A DNA stretch of 64,000 nt from Alphaproteobacteria bacterium (lineage in GTDB: Bacteria; Pseudomonadota; Alphaproteobacteria; Rickettsiales; JABSSG01): NCBI GenBank assembly GCA_030431375.1, contig JAUIIY010000003.1:62001-126000 (forward strand). The letters run 5' to 3'. Both the position numbers and the translations under genes were made by a program. The notes under the pieces were generated by a model, which was not told the origin of the DNA, did not search any database, and worked only from the letters and a program-made list of their open reading frames with translations. Positions 33,931 through 42,858 of the stretch are shown piece by piece (within the stretch, counting starts at the first letter, position 1; each line of letters begins with the position of its first letter).

Positions 33931-34633
33931 ATCTACGTTCTCTTTTAAGGAAATCCTGGATGGATTTCTCTAGTTCATTTTTATCAAAATCCGGCCATAA
34001 TTTGTCTGTGAAATATAACTCACTATACGCAATTTGCCACAATAAAAAATTGCTGATGCGATATTCGCCGCTTGGACGAATAAAAATATCCGGGTCAGGT
34101 ATATCCTTAGTGTCTAGAAAATTCGTAAAGTCTTTTTCTTTCAAAGTTGAGGGTTCGATCTTATTTTCTATACAGTAGTTAGCCAGTTTTTTAGCCGCGT
34201 TGAAAATTTCACCTCTGCCGCCATAACTTATCGCTATTGTAAGGACTAGTTCACTATTACTAAGAGAGTTTTCTTCGAGTGCTAGAATTTTATCCCGCAG
34301 CTTTTTTGGAAGCCTATCAATATCACCAATGATATTTAGGCGAATTTTATTTTTTTCTAATTCGGCCTGATAATTCTCTATATAAAGTGTTAGAAGACCT
34401 AGTAAATATGAGACTTCTTCTTTTGATCTATTCCAATTTTCTGTCGAAAAGGCATATAGGGTAAGATATTTAATCCCAAGCTCGTTTGCAGCTTGTGCAA
34501 TTTTCTTGGCATTCTCTGCCCCAGCTTTGTGGCCAAACGCAAGGGCCTTGCCTTTCTGCTTAGCCCATCTGCGATTGCCATCCATTACAATCGCGATATG
34601 TTTCGGATAATTTACAATTTTTTCTGCACTCAT
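33920..34633 (-). CDS. uppS: Undecaprenyl pyrophosphate synthase
   Basis: 237-residue cis-prenyltransferase making the carrier lipid for peptidoglycan. Motifs are HIAIVMDGNRRWAKQKG with the catalytic Asp, TLYAFSTENWNRS, SYGGRGEI, and IRPSGEYRISNFLLWQIAYSE. I start at the ATG at 34633, just before the conserved region; an in-frame TTG at 34708 would add 25 unconserved residues. It heads the envelope operon. Confidence 0.96.
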   Translation of the reverse strand: MSAEKIVNYPKHIAIVMDGNRRWAKQKGKALAFGHKAGAENAKKIAQAANELGIKYLTLYAFSTENWNRSKEEVSYLLGLLTLYIENYQAELEKNKIRLNIIGDIDRLPKKLRDKILALEENSLSNSELVLTIAISYGGRGEIFNAAKKLANYCIENKIEPSTLKEKDFTNFLDTKDIPDPDIFIRPSGEYRISNFLLWQIAYSELYFTDKLWPDFDKNELEKSIQDFLKRERRYGE

Positions 34634-34756
34634 AGCGGAATTATTAATATTAAAAACGTAAAATATAAAGTTTTTTGTGGTAAAAAACTTAAAAATTACA
34701 GACCACAAATAATAACATATTATATTTTAGTATGAATTAATTTGTCTGTTTTTAGC

Positions 34757-35101
34757 TTATGAGGCAATTTCGTTGAATAATGTCCGAGATATATATGACT
34801 CAATAATTATTTTTTCTATCAAACAGCAGCTTTGGGAAATGGTTAGTTTTTTTTGCCTAGTTGCACTATATATTATCAAAATTTTTTTACTTAATGAAGC
34901 TGGTTCTACCCCTATAAGACTGCAAATTAAGTCAAAAGAATAATATCTTTGAAATAAAAATTGCTTAGCTGAAAGTTTGTCGTTTAAAGATTTTTTTTGA
35001 ATTAAAAAAAGATCTCTGAAGTGCTGGGTAAAACACTCGCTCCATAGTTTCACTTCTCCTGGGACTGAGGTTTTGTATTTATCTAAAGATGATGTTGTCA
35101 T
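34757..35101 (-). CDS. Hypothetical protein, possibly phage- or replication-derived
   Basis: 114-residue protein with AGGAGA 6 nt before its ATG. The middle reads FLFQRYYSFDLICSLIGVEPASLSKKI. This weakly resembles the WFxSxDFxxVCxLxGLDPxxVR pattern of small phage-associated proteins I recall, but I would not name a family on that basis. The C-terminal third is hydrophobic and helical (SCCLIEKIIIESYISRTL). Its promoter region separates it from the protein at 35188. Confidence 0.55.
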   Translation of the reverse strand: MTTSSLDKYKTSVPGEVKLWSECFTQHFRDLFLIQKKSLNDKLSAKQFLFQRYYSFDLICSLIGVEPASLSKKILIIYSATRQKKLTISQSCCLIEKIIIESYISRTLFNEIAS

Positions 35102-35187
35102 AATGTCTCCTAAAAAATGTTAGAGGAAACTAAACTACAAAAGTTAAAAAAAGGTTAATTTTCATATGAGAATTTGAAATTTTATTT

Positions 35188-36567
35188 TTAGCGAGAAGGA
35201 AGAGCAGAATTTCTAGTTCCAGGTCTTCTTTTGTTTGGAGTGTATAGTTGCTTGCTTTCTCTGTCCTTTGCCGCCTGAATGACTACATCCATCGCTTTAT
35301 CAAAAATATTAAATCTTTCTATTTGCTCTCTGGATAATGGGAGAGAGGGATCTGGTCGTTGCATTTTATCTTTTAAATTTACATTTTTAGTCATTCCTTT
35401 TAAGTAGCTTAAACAGGAAAAATTACCAGTTTTGTAGCATCTCACAAAAGCCCTGGAAGCTAGTTGATCTTTTTCTAAACGACCTAAATTAGCTTTTTCT
35501 AATATTCCTGCTAACTTAACAGTTTTTCCATTTTCAGCCGCCCGGCAAAAGCCCTCATATATTACATCTTTATTTGCTGCATATTTTTCAATATCCTTAC
35601 TTTTTACTGTGCCATCCGCACAAGCTTTATAAAAATTTTCTATCGCTAATGCTTCATCAGCGGCTTCAAACATGTGTGCAGCCCCCTCTAAGGCTGAATC
35701 ACGACCTTCTTCCCGTGCTTTTCTGTCTTCAGCGCGTTGTGCCCTTTTCTCAGCAGCTTCAAACATGCGTGCGGCTCCTTCTAAAGCTGTATCGTGGGCA
35801 GCTTCATTTTTTTGCCTTGCTTCAGCTCTGTCCTTAGCAATTTCTTCTCTTCTAGCATGTTCTTTCTCAAATTTTTGCGATTCTATATCAGCAGCACCCA
35901 TGCCTGTTCTTGCTGCAGATAAAACTCTTTCAGCTCGTTCTCTCTCCCTCTGACGTTGTTGAGCTTCCATCACACGGCGAGTTTCTTCTTCAGCAGCATG
36001 CATACCTTCACCTTCGGCTCGTTCTCTCTCCATCTGGCGTTGTTGAGCTTCCATCACACGGCGAGTTTCTTCTTTAGCAGCATGCATACCTTCACCTTCG
36101 GCTCGTTCTCTCTCCATCTGGCGTTGTTGAGCTTCCATCACACGGCGAGTTTCTTCTTTAGCAGCATGCATACCTTCACCTTCGGCTCTTTCTTCAGCAG
36201 TTGCTTCCCTAGTAAATCCATCAGGCAAAACTTTGGGAGGTTGAGTTCCTTCGAGCAGATGTTCATCAAATTCATCTAGTATATTTTGTAATTTTGAAGC
36301 GCCAACTCCAGTTAGTCCTGTGAAAAATCCTCCTAAATTGCTGCCATGGATAGCTCTATTTTGTATTGCAGCTTTATCTTGCCCTTCGTAGCTTGTTAGA
36401 GCATCCCTAAGAAGAGCAACTTTTTCAAATTCAGCTCTTTCAGCTTTAGAAAAACTTTGTCTTCTAGCGGTCGCTCCCATACTCCCTGCAAACTTGCTTA
36501 ACAGAGGCATGACGTCATTTATTAAGGCATTCATAACTTGAGAGTTTTCTACTTTTATTTTTGGCAT
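35188..36567 (-). CDS. Charged repeat-containing hypothetical protein, candidate effector
   Basis: 459-residue protein without signal peptide. Residues ~1-125 look folded. Residues ~128-212 consist of three near-identical 28-residue units (GEGMHAAKEETRRVMEAQQR core) encoded by an 84-bp tandem repeat. Then comes a charged helical region in which ALEGAA[RH]MFEAA occurs twice, a C-terminal helical domain (~305-420) and a basic tail. A long coiled coil is likely. Effector status is inferred from composition and lineage only. Confidence 0.75.
   Translation of the reverse strand: MPKIKVENSQVMNALINDVMPLLSKFAGSMGATARRQSFSKAERAEFEKVALLRDALTSYEGQDKAAIQNRAIHGSNLGGFFTGLTGVGASKLQNILDEFDEHLLEGTQPPKVLPDGFTREATAEERAEGEGMHAAKEETRRVMEAQQRQMERERAEGEGMHAAKEETRRVMEAQQRQMERERAEGEGMHAAEEETRRVMEAQQRQRERERAERVLSAARTGMGAADIESQKFEKEHARREEIAKDRAEARQKNEAAHDTALEGAARMFEAAEKRAQRAEDRKAREEGRDSALEGAAHMFEAADEALAIENFYKACADGTVKSKDIEKYAANKDVIYEGFCRAAENGKTVKLAGILEKANLGRLEKDQLASRAFVRCYKTGNFSCLSYLKGMTKNVNLKDKMQRPDPSLPLSREQIERFNIFDKAMDVVIQAAKDRESKQLYTPNKRRPGTRNSALPSR
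35933..36184. repeat. 84-bp tandem repeat, three units, in frame
   Basis: Units at 35933-36016, 36017-36100 and 36101-36184 differ at only a few bases, and the first bases of a fourth follow. The unit length is a multiple of three, so unit gain or loss keeps the reading frame of the surrounding gene. Confidence 0.95.
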
Positions 36568-36639
36568 AATTACTTTTTATTTTCGGTATGATGTAGTAAT
36601 TCTGCCTTTATATGGTTAAAATAATGTTAATGGAGAGAG

Positions 36640-37761
36640 TTATACATAAATAAATTTTTCTGAATATTCATCCAAATTACTATTGATGATAAAATTATTA
36701 GCGATTCGCTTGACTTTTCCTTCTAATTCTAGCTCTAAGACGCTTGCCTGGATAATGGATATGGGAGTATTTAACTGCAGAGCTATTTCATCAATATCTA
36801 CGGGTGATGAGGTGAGTTTATCCAAGATATGATCGCTTATTTTGGATAATTCTTCTTGAGTTTGTGGTTCCTCTATTTTTATTTTTTCCTCAAGAATTTC
36901 CAGGTTATTTGATTTTTGGAAAATATTTAATTCAGAAAAAATTTCAGAAGGCTCGTCCAACAGATGCGCCCCGTTTTTAATTAGGTAATTATTTCCTGAG
37001 AATTTTTGATCAAGAGGGAACCCTGGTACGGCGAAAACTTCTTTGCCATATTGCGAGGCAAATTTGGCGGTAATGAGGCTTCCAGATTTTATAGTTGCTT
37101 CAACCACTATGGTAGCCATTGCTAAGCCAGCAATAATCCTATTCCGTTGAGGAAAGTGATAATTTGTAGGTTGCATGCCAATTTTATTTTCAGCTATTAA
37201 GCAGCCAGATTCAGCTATAGATTTGTATAGATTTTCATTTTCGGGTGGGTAGATGACGTCAATACCACCTGATAAAACTGCGATGGTCTTTCCAAGACTA
37301 TTTGCATGGACTTCTGTATCTATGCCGCGAGCCATCCCAGAAACAGTAATGAAGTTATTTATAAGCGTTTCTTTTACTATTTTGCGACAAAACTTAATGC
37401 TATTGAAGGATGCATTACGGGCCCCGACAATGGCGATTAGTTTATTTTCATTTAGCAAATTAATATTTCCCTTAGCAATAATAACAGGTGGGTGGTCGTC
37501 TATATGTTTTAGCCGCTCAGGATATTGTGGTTGGTCATAAAAAATAAACTTTGCCCCAAATTGATCTACTAAATCTAGCTCTTTTTCAATTTCTTCTTTT
37601 GCAGCAAGTTTGATTGATTTTTTGTGATCAGTTTTCTTCCTTTCAATATATTGGAAAATCTCCTCAGTTGTCTGGAAATATTCTCTAAGTTTGTGGAAGG
37701 TTCTCGGCCCGATATTATCCGATCTGATCAGTCTTAAAATATCAAAATGTTCTTTTTTCAT
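36640..37761 (-). CDS. dprA: DNA-processing protein DprA
   Basis: 373-residue DprA/Smf. It has an N-terminal HhH/SAM-like domain (LIRSDNIGPRTFHKLREYF) and the Rossmann-like core (IAIVGARNAS, TVSGMARGIDTEVH, AVLSGGIDVIYPPEN, GLAMATIVVEA, KSGSLITA). The C-terminal winged helix begins near DKLTSSPVDIDEIALQL. It loads RecA on incoming single-stranded DNA in natural transformation. Its presence in this genome is compatible with the acquired genes nearby. Confidence 0.95.
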   Translation of the reverse strand: MKKEHFDILRLIRSDNIGPRTFHKLREYFQTTEEIFQYIERKKTDHKKSIKLAAKEEIEKELDLVDQFGAKFIFYDQPQYPERLKHIDDHPPVIIAKGNINLLNENKLIAIVGARNASFNSIKFCRKIVKETLINNFITVSGMARGIDTEVHANSLGKTIAVLSGGIDVIYPPENENLYKSIAESGCLIAENKIGMQPTNYHFPQRNRIIAGLAMATIVVEATIKSGSLITAKFASQYGKEVFAVPGFPLDQKFSGNNYLIKNGAHLLDEPSEIFSELNIFQKSNNLEILEEKIKIEEPQTQEELSKISDHILDKLTSSPVDIDEIALQLNTPISIIQASVLELELEGKVKRIANNFIINSNLDEYSEKFIYV

Positions 37762-37780
37762 TTTGTTGCCCCCTAAAATG

Positions 37781-37802
37781 AAAAAGGCCGCAATCGCGGC
37801 CC
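37781..37802 (-). terminator. Rho-independent terminator of the peroxiredoxin gene
   Basis: GGCCGC (37786-37791) pairs with GCGGCC (37796-37801) and is followed on the minus strand by a five-T run (37781-37785), 7 nt after the stop at 37809. Confidence 0.9.
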
Positions 37803-37808
37803 AGTATT

Positions 37809-38411
37809 TTATAATTTATCGGCGTTTGATGTGAGATAGTCGGCTACACCTTCTGAGGTTGCCTTCATACCTTCATCACCTTTATTCCATCCAGCCGGAC
37901 AAACTTCGCCATATTGTTCGTGGAATAAAAGAGCATCAACCATTCTAAGAGCTTCGCTAACATTTCTTCCTAGAGGAAGGTCATTTACTACTTGATGGCG
38001 AACAACACCATGTCTATCAATCATGAAAGTACCGCGTAAAGCCACTTCTTCATTGACAAGAACATCGTAATCACGAGCAATTTGTTTAGATAAATCGGAA
38101 ACTAAAGGGAATTTAATGTTGCCGATTCCACCTTTCTCAACAGCTGTATTTTTCCATGCTAAATGTGTAAAGTGAGAATCAACGCTAATCCCAATTAACT
38201 TTACACCTCGTGAGGCAAATTCCGCCAAGCGATTATTAAAGGCTATGATTTCTGAAGGACATACAAAAGTAAAATCGAGCGGGTAGAAGAATAAAACCCC
38301 CACGTCACCCTTTAAATATGATTTTAGGTTAAAACTTTCATTGATTTCATTATCAGGCATTACAGCCTTAGCAGTGAAATCTGGTGCAGGCATACCAACT
38401 AAAACAGCCAT
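37809..38411 (-). CDS. 2-Cys peroxiredoxin (AhpC/Prx1 type)
   Basis: 200-residue peroxide reductase. The peroxidatic Cys51 is in DFTFVCPSE, and the resolving Cys is in GEVCPAGWNKG near residue 170. A Thr and Arg typical of the active site are present, and RGTFMIDRHGVVRH lies in the last third. It reduces H2O2 and organic or lipid peroxides, probably with thioredoxin. Single gene with its own terminator; the AGAACCTC-type region upstream gives a weak ribosome binding site. Confidence 0.95.
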   Translation of the reverse strand: MAVLVGMPAPDFTAKAVMPDNEINESFNLKSYLKGDVGVLFFYPLDFTFVCPSEIIAFNNRLAEFASRGVKLIGISVDSHFTHLAWKNTAVEKGGIGNIKFPLVSDLSKQIARDYDVLVNEEVALRGTFMIDRHGVVRHQVVNDLPLGRNVSEALRMVDALLFHEQYGEVCPAGWNKGDEGMKATSEGVADYLTSNADKL

Positions 38412-38659
38412 GAGAACCTCTTGTTAATTTTTAATTTTTTCAAAAAATACGCCTATTTTGTGAGTTCCGCAAGGGTTAATTTGAAAATGATAATTAGTCT
38501 TTTTCTCTATAAGAATTTCTTTGCAAATATTTTGTCATCGCCGGTAATTTTAATAGCTTATTATACCGCGCATTCATCAACTGCCCCAACAAAAGTTTAC
38601 AAGCGATATATTAAGATCTATTGTTTGTAAGGAAGAATTTTAGTCGGAAAGTTATTTGT

Positions 38660-39160
38660 ATGATAATAGATTATTTGGTTAACATAAAAGACCCCAGGAA
38701 GGACAAAATAATAAAATATCATAATAAACATATACATTTGATTGAAAAAGCTAAGGGGTCATCGCACAATCACCAAGCTTGGGAAGGAGGTTATAAAGAT
38801 CACATCTTGCAGTGTTTTGAGTTGGTTGAAAAACTATATTTAATGTTAAATGAGACCTGTGTTCTGCCTTTTACAAAAGATTCAGCAATGATTGTTATGT
38901 ATTTTCATGATATTGAAAAAATATTTAAGTATGTTCTTGGGCAAGATATTAATAAAGCAACTTATTACAATAATATTTTAGCAGAAGAGGGGATTATTTT
39001 TTCTGATCAAGAAATAAATGCCTTAAAATATATTCACGGCGAGGGAGAGGATTATTCCAGTAAGAAACGAACGATGAATGAGCTTGCAGCTTTTTGCCAT
39101 GCTGTTGATACTATTTCTGCTAGGATATTATATGATCAAACTTTTGTTCCTTCTATATGA
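38660..39160 (+). CDS. HD-domain metal-dependent phosphohydrolase
   Basis: 166-residue protein from the ATG at 38660; an in-frame TTG 13 codons earlier has no support. It has SSHNHQAWEGGYKDHILQCF, then YFHDIEKIFKY and a later KYIHGEG and FCHAVD. This order of His, His-Asp and Asp ligands fits the HD superfamily, close to the S-x-HH-x-GG-h-x-DH style of phage and nucleotidase-like HD proteins. Substrate unknown; a nucleotide or RNA end are the usual targets. Confidence 0.75.
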   Translation: MIIDYLVNIKDPRKDKIIKYHNKHIHLIEKAKGSSHNHQAWEGGYKDHILQCFELVEKLYLMLNETCVLPFTKDSAMIVMYFHDIEKIFKYVLGQDINKATYYNNILAEEGIIFSDQEINALKYIHGEGEDYSSKKRTMNELAAFCHAVDTISARILYDQTFVPSI

Positions 39161-39243
39161 TATGGAAATGTTATCAGATAAATTAATTTGACGACTTAAC
39201 AGGGGCAAATGGAAGATTGTCTAACTGCATCATAGAATTTATC

Positions 39244-39272
39244 TTGACAATATTTAAGGTGAAGATTATACA
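39244..39272 (+). promoter_or_regulatory. Consensus promoter of the tRNA-Met gene
   Basis: TTGACA (39244-39249), 17-nt spacer, TATACA (39267-39272). Transcription would begin near 39279, about 8 nt before the tRNA. Confidence 0.9.
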
Positions 39273-39286
39273 ATATTCTTGTCTTT

Positions 39287-39363
39287 GGCGGGGTAGCTCA
39301 GCTGGTTAGAGCGGCGGAATCATAATCCGCGTGTCGGGGGTTCGAGTCCCTCCCTCGCTACCA
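39287..39363 (+). tRNA. tRNA-Met(CAT), probably elongator
   Basis: 77-nt cloverleaf including an encoded CCA. The acceptor stem GGCGGGG/CCTCGCT has G-U pairs at 1:72 and 5:68. The D stem is GCTC/GAGC. The anticodon stem is GCGGA/TCCGC with loop ATCATAA (anticodon CAT). The T arm is GGGGG-TTCGAGT-CCCTC. The anticodon stem lacks the three G-C pairs of initiator tRNA, so elongator Met is most likely; a lysidine-modified tRNA-Ile2 is the alternative. A T run follows at 39364. Confidence 0.9.
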
Positions 39364-39436
39364 TTTTTCTTAACTATTTTAAGTTGCAAAATCTCTGATA
39401 TTCTGTCATTTAGCTTGTATCAAGAATTTTTACGAA

Positions 39437-40210
39437 ATGACTCATAAATTTGAAAATGAAATATTATCTTTGCTTGAAGAGGGGAAAGATCTTCTAGGAT
39501 TCCACGCCTTACGGGGTGAGTACGAGGCTGAAGGTTCTAGCGATGAAGATATGGGTGTTTTAGCTGAGCTTGCCAAAAAATCTGGATTATCTCTATGTAT
39601 AAAAATAGGTGGTTGTGAAGCGATTAGAGATATAGAAAAAGCCAGAGAGTTTGGTGCTGATATTATACTTGCTCCTATGATTGAAAGTGCTTATGCCGTT
39701 CGTAAATATATTAATTCAATCGGTAATATCTTTACAGATGAAGAATTAACCGAAAAAAAATTCCTCATTAATATTGAAACCATAATGGGCTTTCAAAATC
39801 TAAGTGAAATCATTGATGAAGTTAAGAAAGTAAACCATATTCATTCAGTTGTATTTGGCAGAGTGGATTTTGTTCAGTCACTTGGTTTGACTAGGGCAGA
39901 AATTGAATCAGAGGAAATTTCTTCTTATTGTGAGCAAGTTGCCAGAAATTGTTTGAAGAATGATCTGGGGTTTTCCTTAGGCGGTGGCGTATCTAATCAT
40001 TCAATAGAAAATTTGTGTAAAATCTCTCAAATTAACCTGACAAACTTTGAAACTAGAAAAATTATTTTTGATCCTAAAGTTCTATGTACCCAGAAAGTTC
40101 AAGACGCCATCAATATGGCTAATAAGTTTGAGCTTCTTTGGTTGAAATCAAAGGTTCTTACTTCAACTTGTGAAGAATCAAGAATCACACTTTTGCAATC
40201 AAGAGTATAG
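39437..40210 (+). CDS. HpcH/HpaI aldolase/citrate-lyase-like protein
   Basis: 257-residue TIM-barrel-type enzyme. Visible are LCIKIGGCEAIRDI, GADIILAPMIESAYAVRKY, a FLINIETIMGFQNL strand with a metal-ligand-type Glu, and VVFGRVDFVQSLGL. This is the pattern of the PEP-utilising/aldolase group (HpcH/HpaI superfamily), which uses a divalent metal to make or break C-C bonds next to pyruvate. The specific substrate is unclear. It lies between tRNA-Met and the ankyrin-amidotransferase gene. Confidence 0.82.
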   Translation: MTHKFENEILSLLEEGKDLLGFHALRGEYEAEGSSDEDMGVLAELAKKSGLSLCIKIGGCEAIRDIEKAREFGADIILAPMIESAYAVRKYINSIGNIFTDEELTEKKFLINIETIMGFQNLSEIIDEVKKVNHIHSVVFGRVDFVQSLGLTRAEIESEEISSYCEQVARNCLKNDLGFSLGGGVSNHSIENLCKISQINLTNFETRKIIFDPKVLCTQKVQDAINMANKFELLWLKSKVLTSTCEESRITLLQSRV

Positions 40211-40217
40211 AAATCAT

Positions 40218-40246
40218 TTGACTCCTTTGTTAATATGTGTTAATAA
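40218..40246 (+). promoter_or_regulatory. Promoter of the ankyrin-amidotransferase gene
   Basis: TTGACT (40218-40223), 17-nt spacer, TAATAA (40241-40246). A full AAAGGAGG ribosome binding site lies at 40271-40278, 6 nt before the ATG at 40285. Confidence 0.75.
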
Positions 40247-40284
40247 TATACTTGTTATAAGTTATTGCATAAAGGAGGCATTTT

Positions 40285-42744
40285 ATGACTAAGTTCGATT
40301 CTAAGCTGAAGACGCAGGAATTTGTGACGGACGATCACAAGAATATTTCATTTGCCGATATATTAACAAATTTACCAGATATTCTAAAAAGTGATGATGA
40401 AGGGCAAATTAAAGGATTTATTGATCAGCTAAATCAACATTGTGCTGGGAAAGACTATATTGCCCTTGATGACTCAAGTAAAATACATCAAGCTTTATAT
40501 CAAATATTTAGAAAAGGTTATAGCGATTTTGTGAAGGAAGTGGATTTCTTAGACAAAATATATGAACTTTATACTACCGTTCCAGCATTACTCCAAGAAG
40601 CAATGCAAATGGGTTTGTGCGACCTAAAGCAACTAACGCATCTTTTTAACTTACATGATGAAACATTAAGTTTTGCAAGGGTTTTTCCTTATTTTTTAAA
40701 GGATCACCCAGATATGCTCAAGCTGTTTGTAGATCGCGGTATGGATTTGAATATAAGAGATGAGGATGGAGATTCCTTGTTAATTTCCCTGATCAATGAG
40801 TATAATTCACGCACTTATTTTCACAGCAGTCCAGATCTCATAAAAGAGAGTATGGCTAAGGAGCAAGAGAAAAAACAAAGCCTATTAAAAAATATATATT
40901 TCTTAATAGATGAAGGAGCTGACTTGCATCATCCTATTAACTCCATAAGAGCCATCAATGTGCTTGATGCATCGCTTGAAAATTCTCAGCCTTTTGAAAA
41001 AGAACTTGTCGAGTTATATAAATATCTAGCTCAAAAAATAGGTGGTAACCATGTCTGTTCTGTCCATGGTCAAACATGGAAGACAAGCGATGTGGCTTTA
41101 CGAAATGGTTTTTTTGAAGTGGCAGCCCAGTTGCTTGAAGGGGCAACAAGTCATGAATTGGCTCTAATAAATAAAAAATTAAGCGCAGGTTCTCCAATTA
41201 GAAAGGCCGAACTTTTATTAAGAGAAGTTATTGCAAATCAAAAAGATATAAAAAGCTTTTTAGAAGAAATTTCTTCAAGTGGTAATGATTATCAAGTTGG
41301 TATTGAAGATCAAAAGATTGCTAATTTAGCATGGCTTCATTCAGTAATGTTCCATGACAAAGAAGCTATTTCATTGCTAATTCAGCAAAAGGTTCCGTTT
41401 CAACAAGATAAAGCCTCTGAAGTTTCTATTGAAACAATAATGGTGAGTATATTTGATACAGAAACTTTAATAGAGCTCTCAACTGTATTTCCTGATATAG
41501 GAAAGGCTATTTCTTTATCAGGGGAAGGTTCGCTCATGCATGGAATTGCAAAGTCCGGAGATTTTGAAGAATTCATAAAATATGCAAAATTAGGCTTTGA
41601 TTGTGATGTTCAAAATGATGATCATGTGACGCCGATTGATATAATAATTGAAAAAATTAAATGGATGCCTGATTTTGATGAAAAATTAGAAGAAATTAAA
41701 AGTTATTCTAAGGATCCATTTTATACAGATAACGATCAGAATTTTAGTCCCGATATAATATATCTAGGTATCCCTTCATATCAAAATTTTTGGAGTAGCG
41801 AACATATTGCTCTTGCGCGCGTTTTAGCTACTAAAGATACTTCATTAAGGCCGATTATTTTTTCAGAAGCTGATATCGAGAAAGGCATACTTTCCAAGCT
41901 GAATGGTGTGTTAATGCCTGGTGGTGGGGATTCGTATCCAAAAGATATAGACGGTGCTTTTTCTCTAAGTGATTTCCAGCCATCTGGTGAAATCGAACAA
42001 GCGTATCTTAAAATATATGAATATGCTTACAATAATTCTTTGCCATTTGTTGGAATGTGCCTAGGAAATCAATATCATGCTTTATCAAGAGGCCATCATC
42101 TGAGTAAGGTTATTGGATATGCAGACGGGCAAGCACATTACGGAATAGTTCAGCCGGGAACTATTGAATATTTTATGATGTTAGATGATTATGAGAAGAA
42201 AAAATATCTTAGTGACGAAGATTTTCATCCAGAAATAACAATTGAGATCAAGACTGCTCATAATTATGCAATTGAAACAGGTGTTCAATCTGGTGTTTAC
42301 TCAGAAGAAGGAGTAGTACAATCTTTTGCTAGCGGAAATCATGCTAGTTTCCAGTTTCACCCGGAAGAATATGCAAATGATCCAACAAATAAAGAAGGAG
42401 CAAACTATGCTAGTTGGGTACGACAAGTAAATATATATGATAGCTTTCTTGGTATGATGAAGCATCATAAAGAGCAGGTTCAATTGGCGAAATTCCTGCA
42501 TGAAGGTAAAACGTGGGATGATTTTTCAGTTAATAGCGAAGAATATAAGATGGCTATGGGTGAATTAGACAAATATTATTCAGATCTAGAAGAAATATTA
42601 TCTAAAAAAGCTCCAGAATATTGTTTAACTACAGATCATGCTAATTCTTACTATTTTGAAGCTAAGATTGAAACTGATTTTGTCAGTGATAAGGCTGTTT
42701 GTTTGTTAGGTGAAAAATTTACATATGGTGATGTTATCAGTTAG
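40285..42744 (+). CDS. Ankyrin-repeat protein with C-terminal class I glutamine-amidotransferase-like (peptidase C26) domain
   Basis: 819-residue protein, no signal peptide. Residues ~20-480 are helical with several degenerate ankyrin repeats (LKLFVDRGMDLNIRDEDGDS, IYFLIDEGADLHH, FIKYAKLGFDCDVQNDD). Residues ~490-715 form a class I amidotransferase/PuuD-like domain: IIYLGIPSYQN, GVLMPGGGDSYPKD and FVGMCLGNQ with nucleophile Cys592, then the FQFHPEE triad partners His692 and Glu694. The last ~100 residues are helical. Such hydrolases cleave gamma-glutamyl bonds. The fusion to ankyrin repeats suggests targeting of a host protein. It has a strong promoter, ribosome binding site and terminator. 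Confidence 0.9.
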   Translation: MTKFDSKLKTQEFVTDDHKNISFADILTNLPDILKSDDEGQIKGFIDQLNQHCAGKDYIALDDSSKIHQALYQIFRKGYSDFVKEVDFLDKIYELYTTVPALLQEAMQMGLCDLKQLTHLFNLHDETLSFARVFPYFLKDHPDMLKLFVDRGMDLNIRDEDGDSLLISLINEYNSRTYFHSSPDLIKESMAKEQEKKQSLLKNIYFLIDEGADLHHPINSIRAINVLDASLENSQPFEKELVELYKYLAQKIGGNHVCSVHGQTWKTSDVALRNGFFEVAAQLLEGATSHELALINKKLSAGSPIRKAELLLREVIANQKDIKSFLEEISSSGNDYQVGIEDQKIANLAWLHSVMFHDKEAISLLIQQKVPFQQDKASEVSIETIMVSIFDTETLIELSTVFPDIGKAISLSGEGSLMHGIAKSGDFEEFIKYAKLGFDCDVQNDDHVTPIDIIIEKIKWMPDFDEKLEEIKSYSKDPFYTDNDQNFSPDIIYLGIPSYQNFWSSEHIALARVLATKDTSLRPIIFSEADIEKGILSKLNGVLMPGGGDSYPKDIDGAFSLSDFQPSGEIEQAYLKIYEYAYNNSLPFVGMCLGNQYHALSRGHHLSKVIGYADGQAHYGIVQPGTIEYFMMLDDYEKKKYLSDEDFHPEITIEIKTAHNYAIETGVQSGVYSEEGVVQSFASGNHASFQFHPEEYANDPTNKEGANYASWVRQVNIYDSFLGMMKHHKEQVQLAKFLHEGKTWDDFSVNSEEYKMAMGELDKYYSDLEEILSKKAPEYCLTTDHANSYYFEAKIETDFVSDKAVCLLGEKFTYGDVIS

Positions 42745-42767
42745 TTGGTTCCAATTATAAAAAAATG

Positions 42768-42796
42768 AAAGGCGCATGAATTATATATGCGCCTTT
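42768..42796 (+). terminator. Rho-independent terminator
   Basis: AAAGGCGCAT (42768-42777) pairs perfectly with ATGCGCCTTT (42787-42796) and leads into a T run, 24 nt after the ankyrin-amidotransferase stop. Confidence 0.93.
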
Positions 42797-42858
42797 TTTA
42801 TTGGTTTGCTATAAATATTTTTAGAATGTAGAATTTTCAAAAAAATTCTGAACCGTAG

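Noticed and set aside
38421-38630. Plus-strand ORF of 69 codons upstream of the HD gene
   Set aside because: No ribosome binding site; it overlaps the upstream region of both divergent genes and looks like chance.
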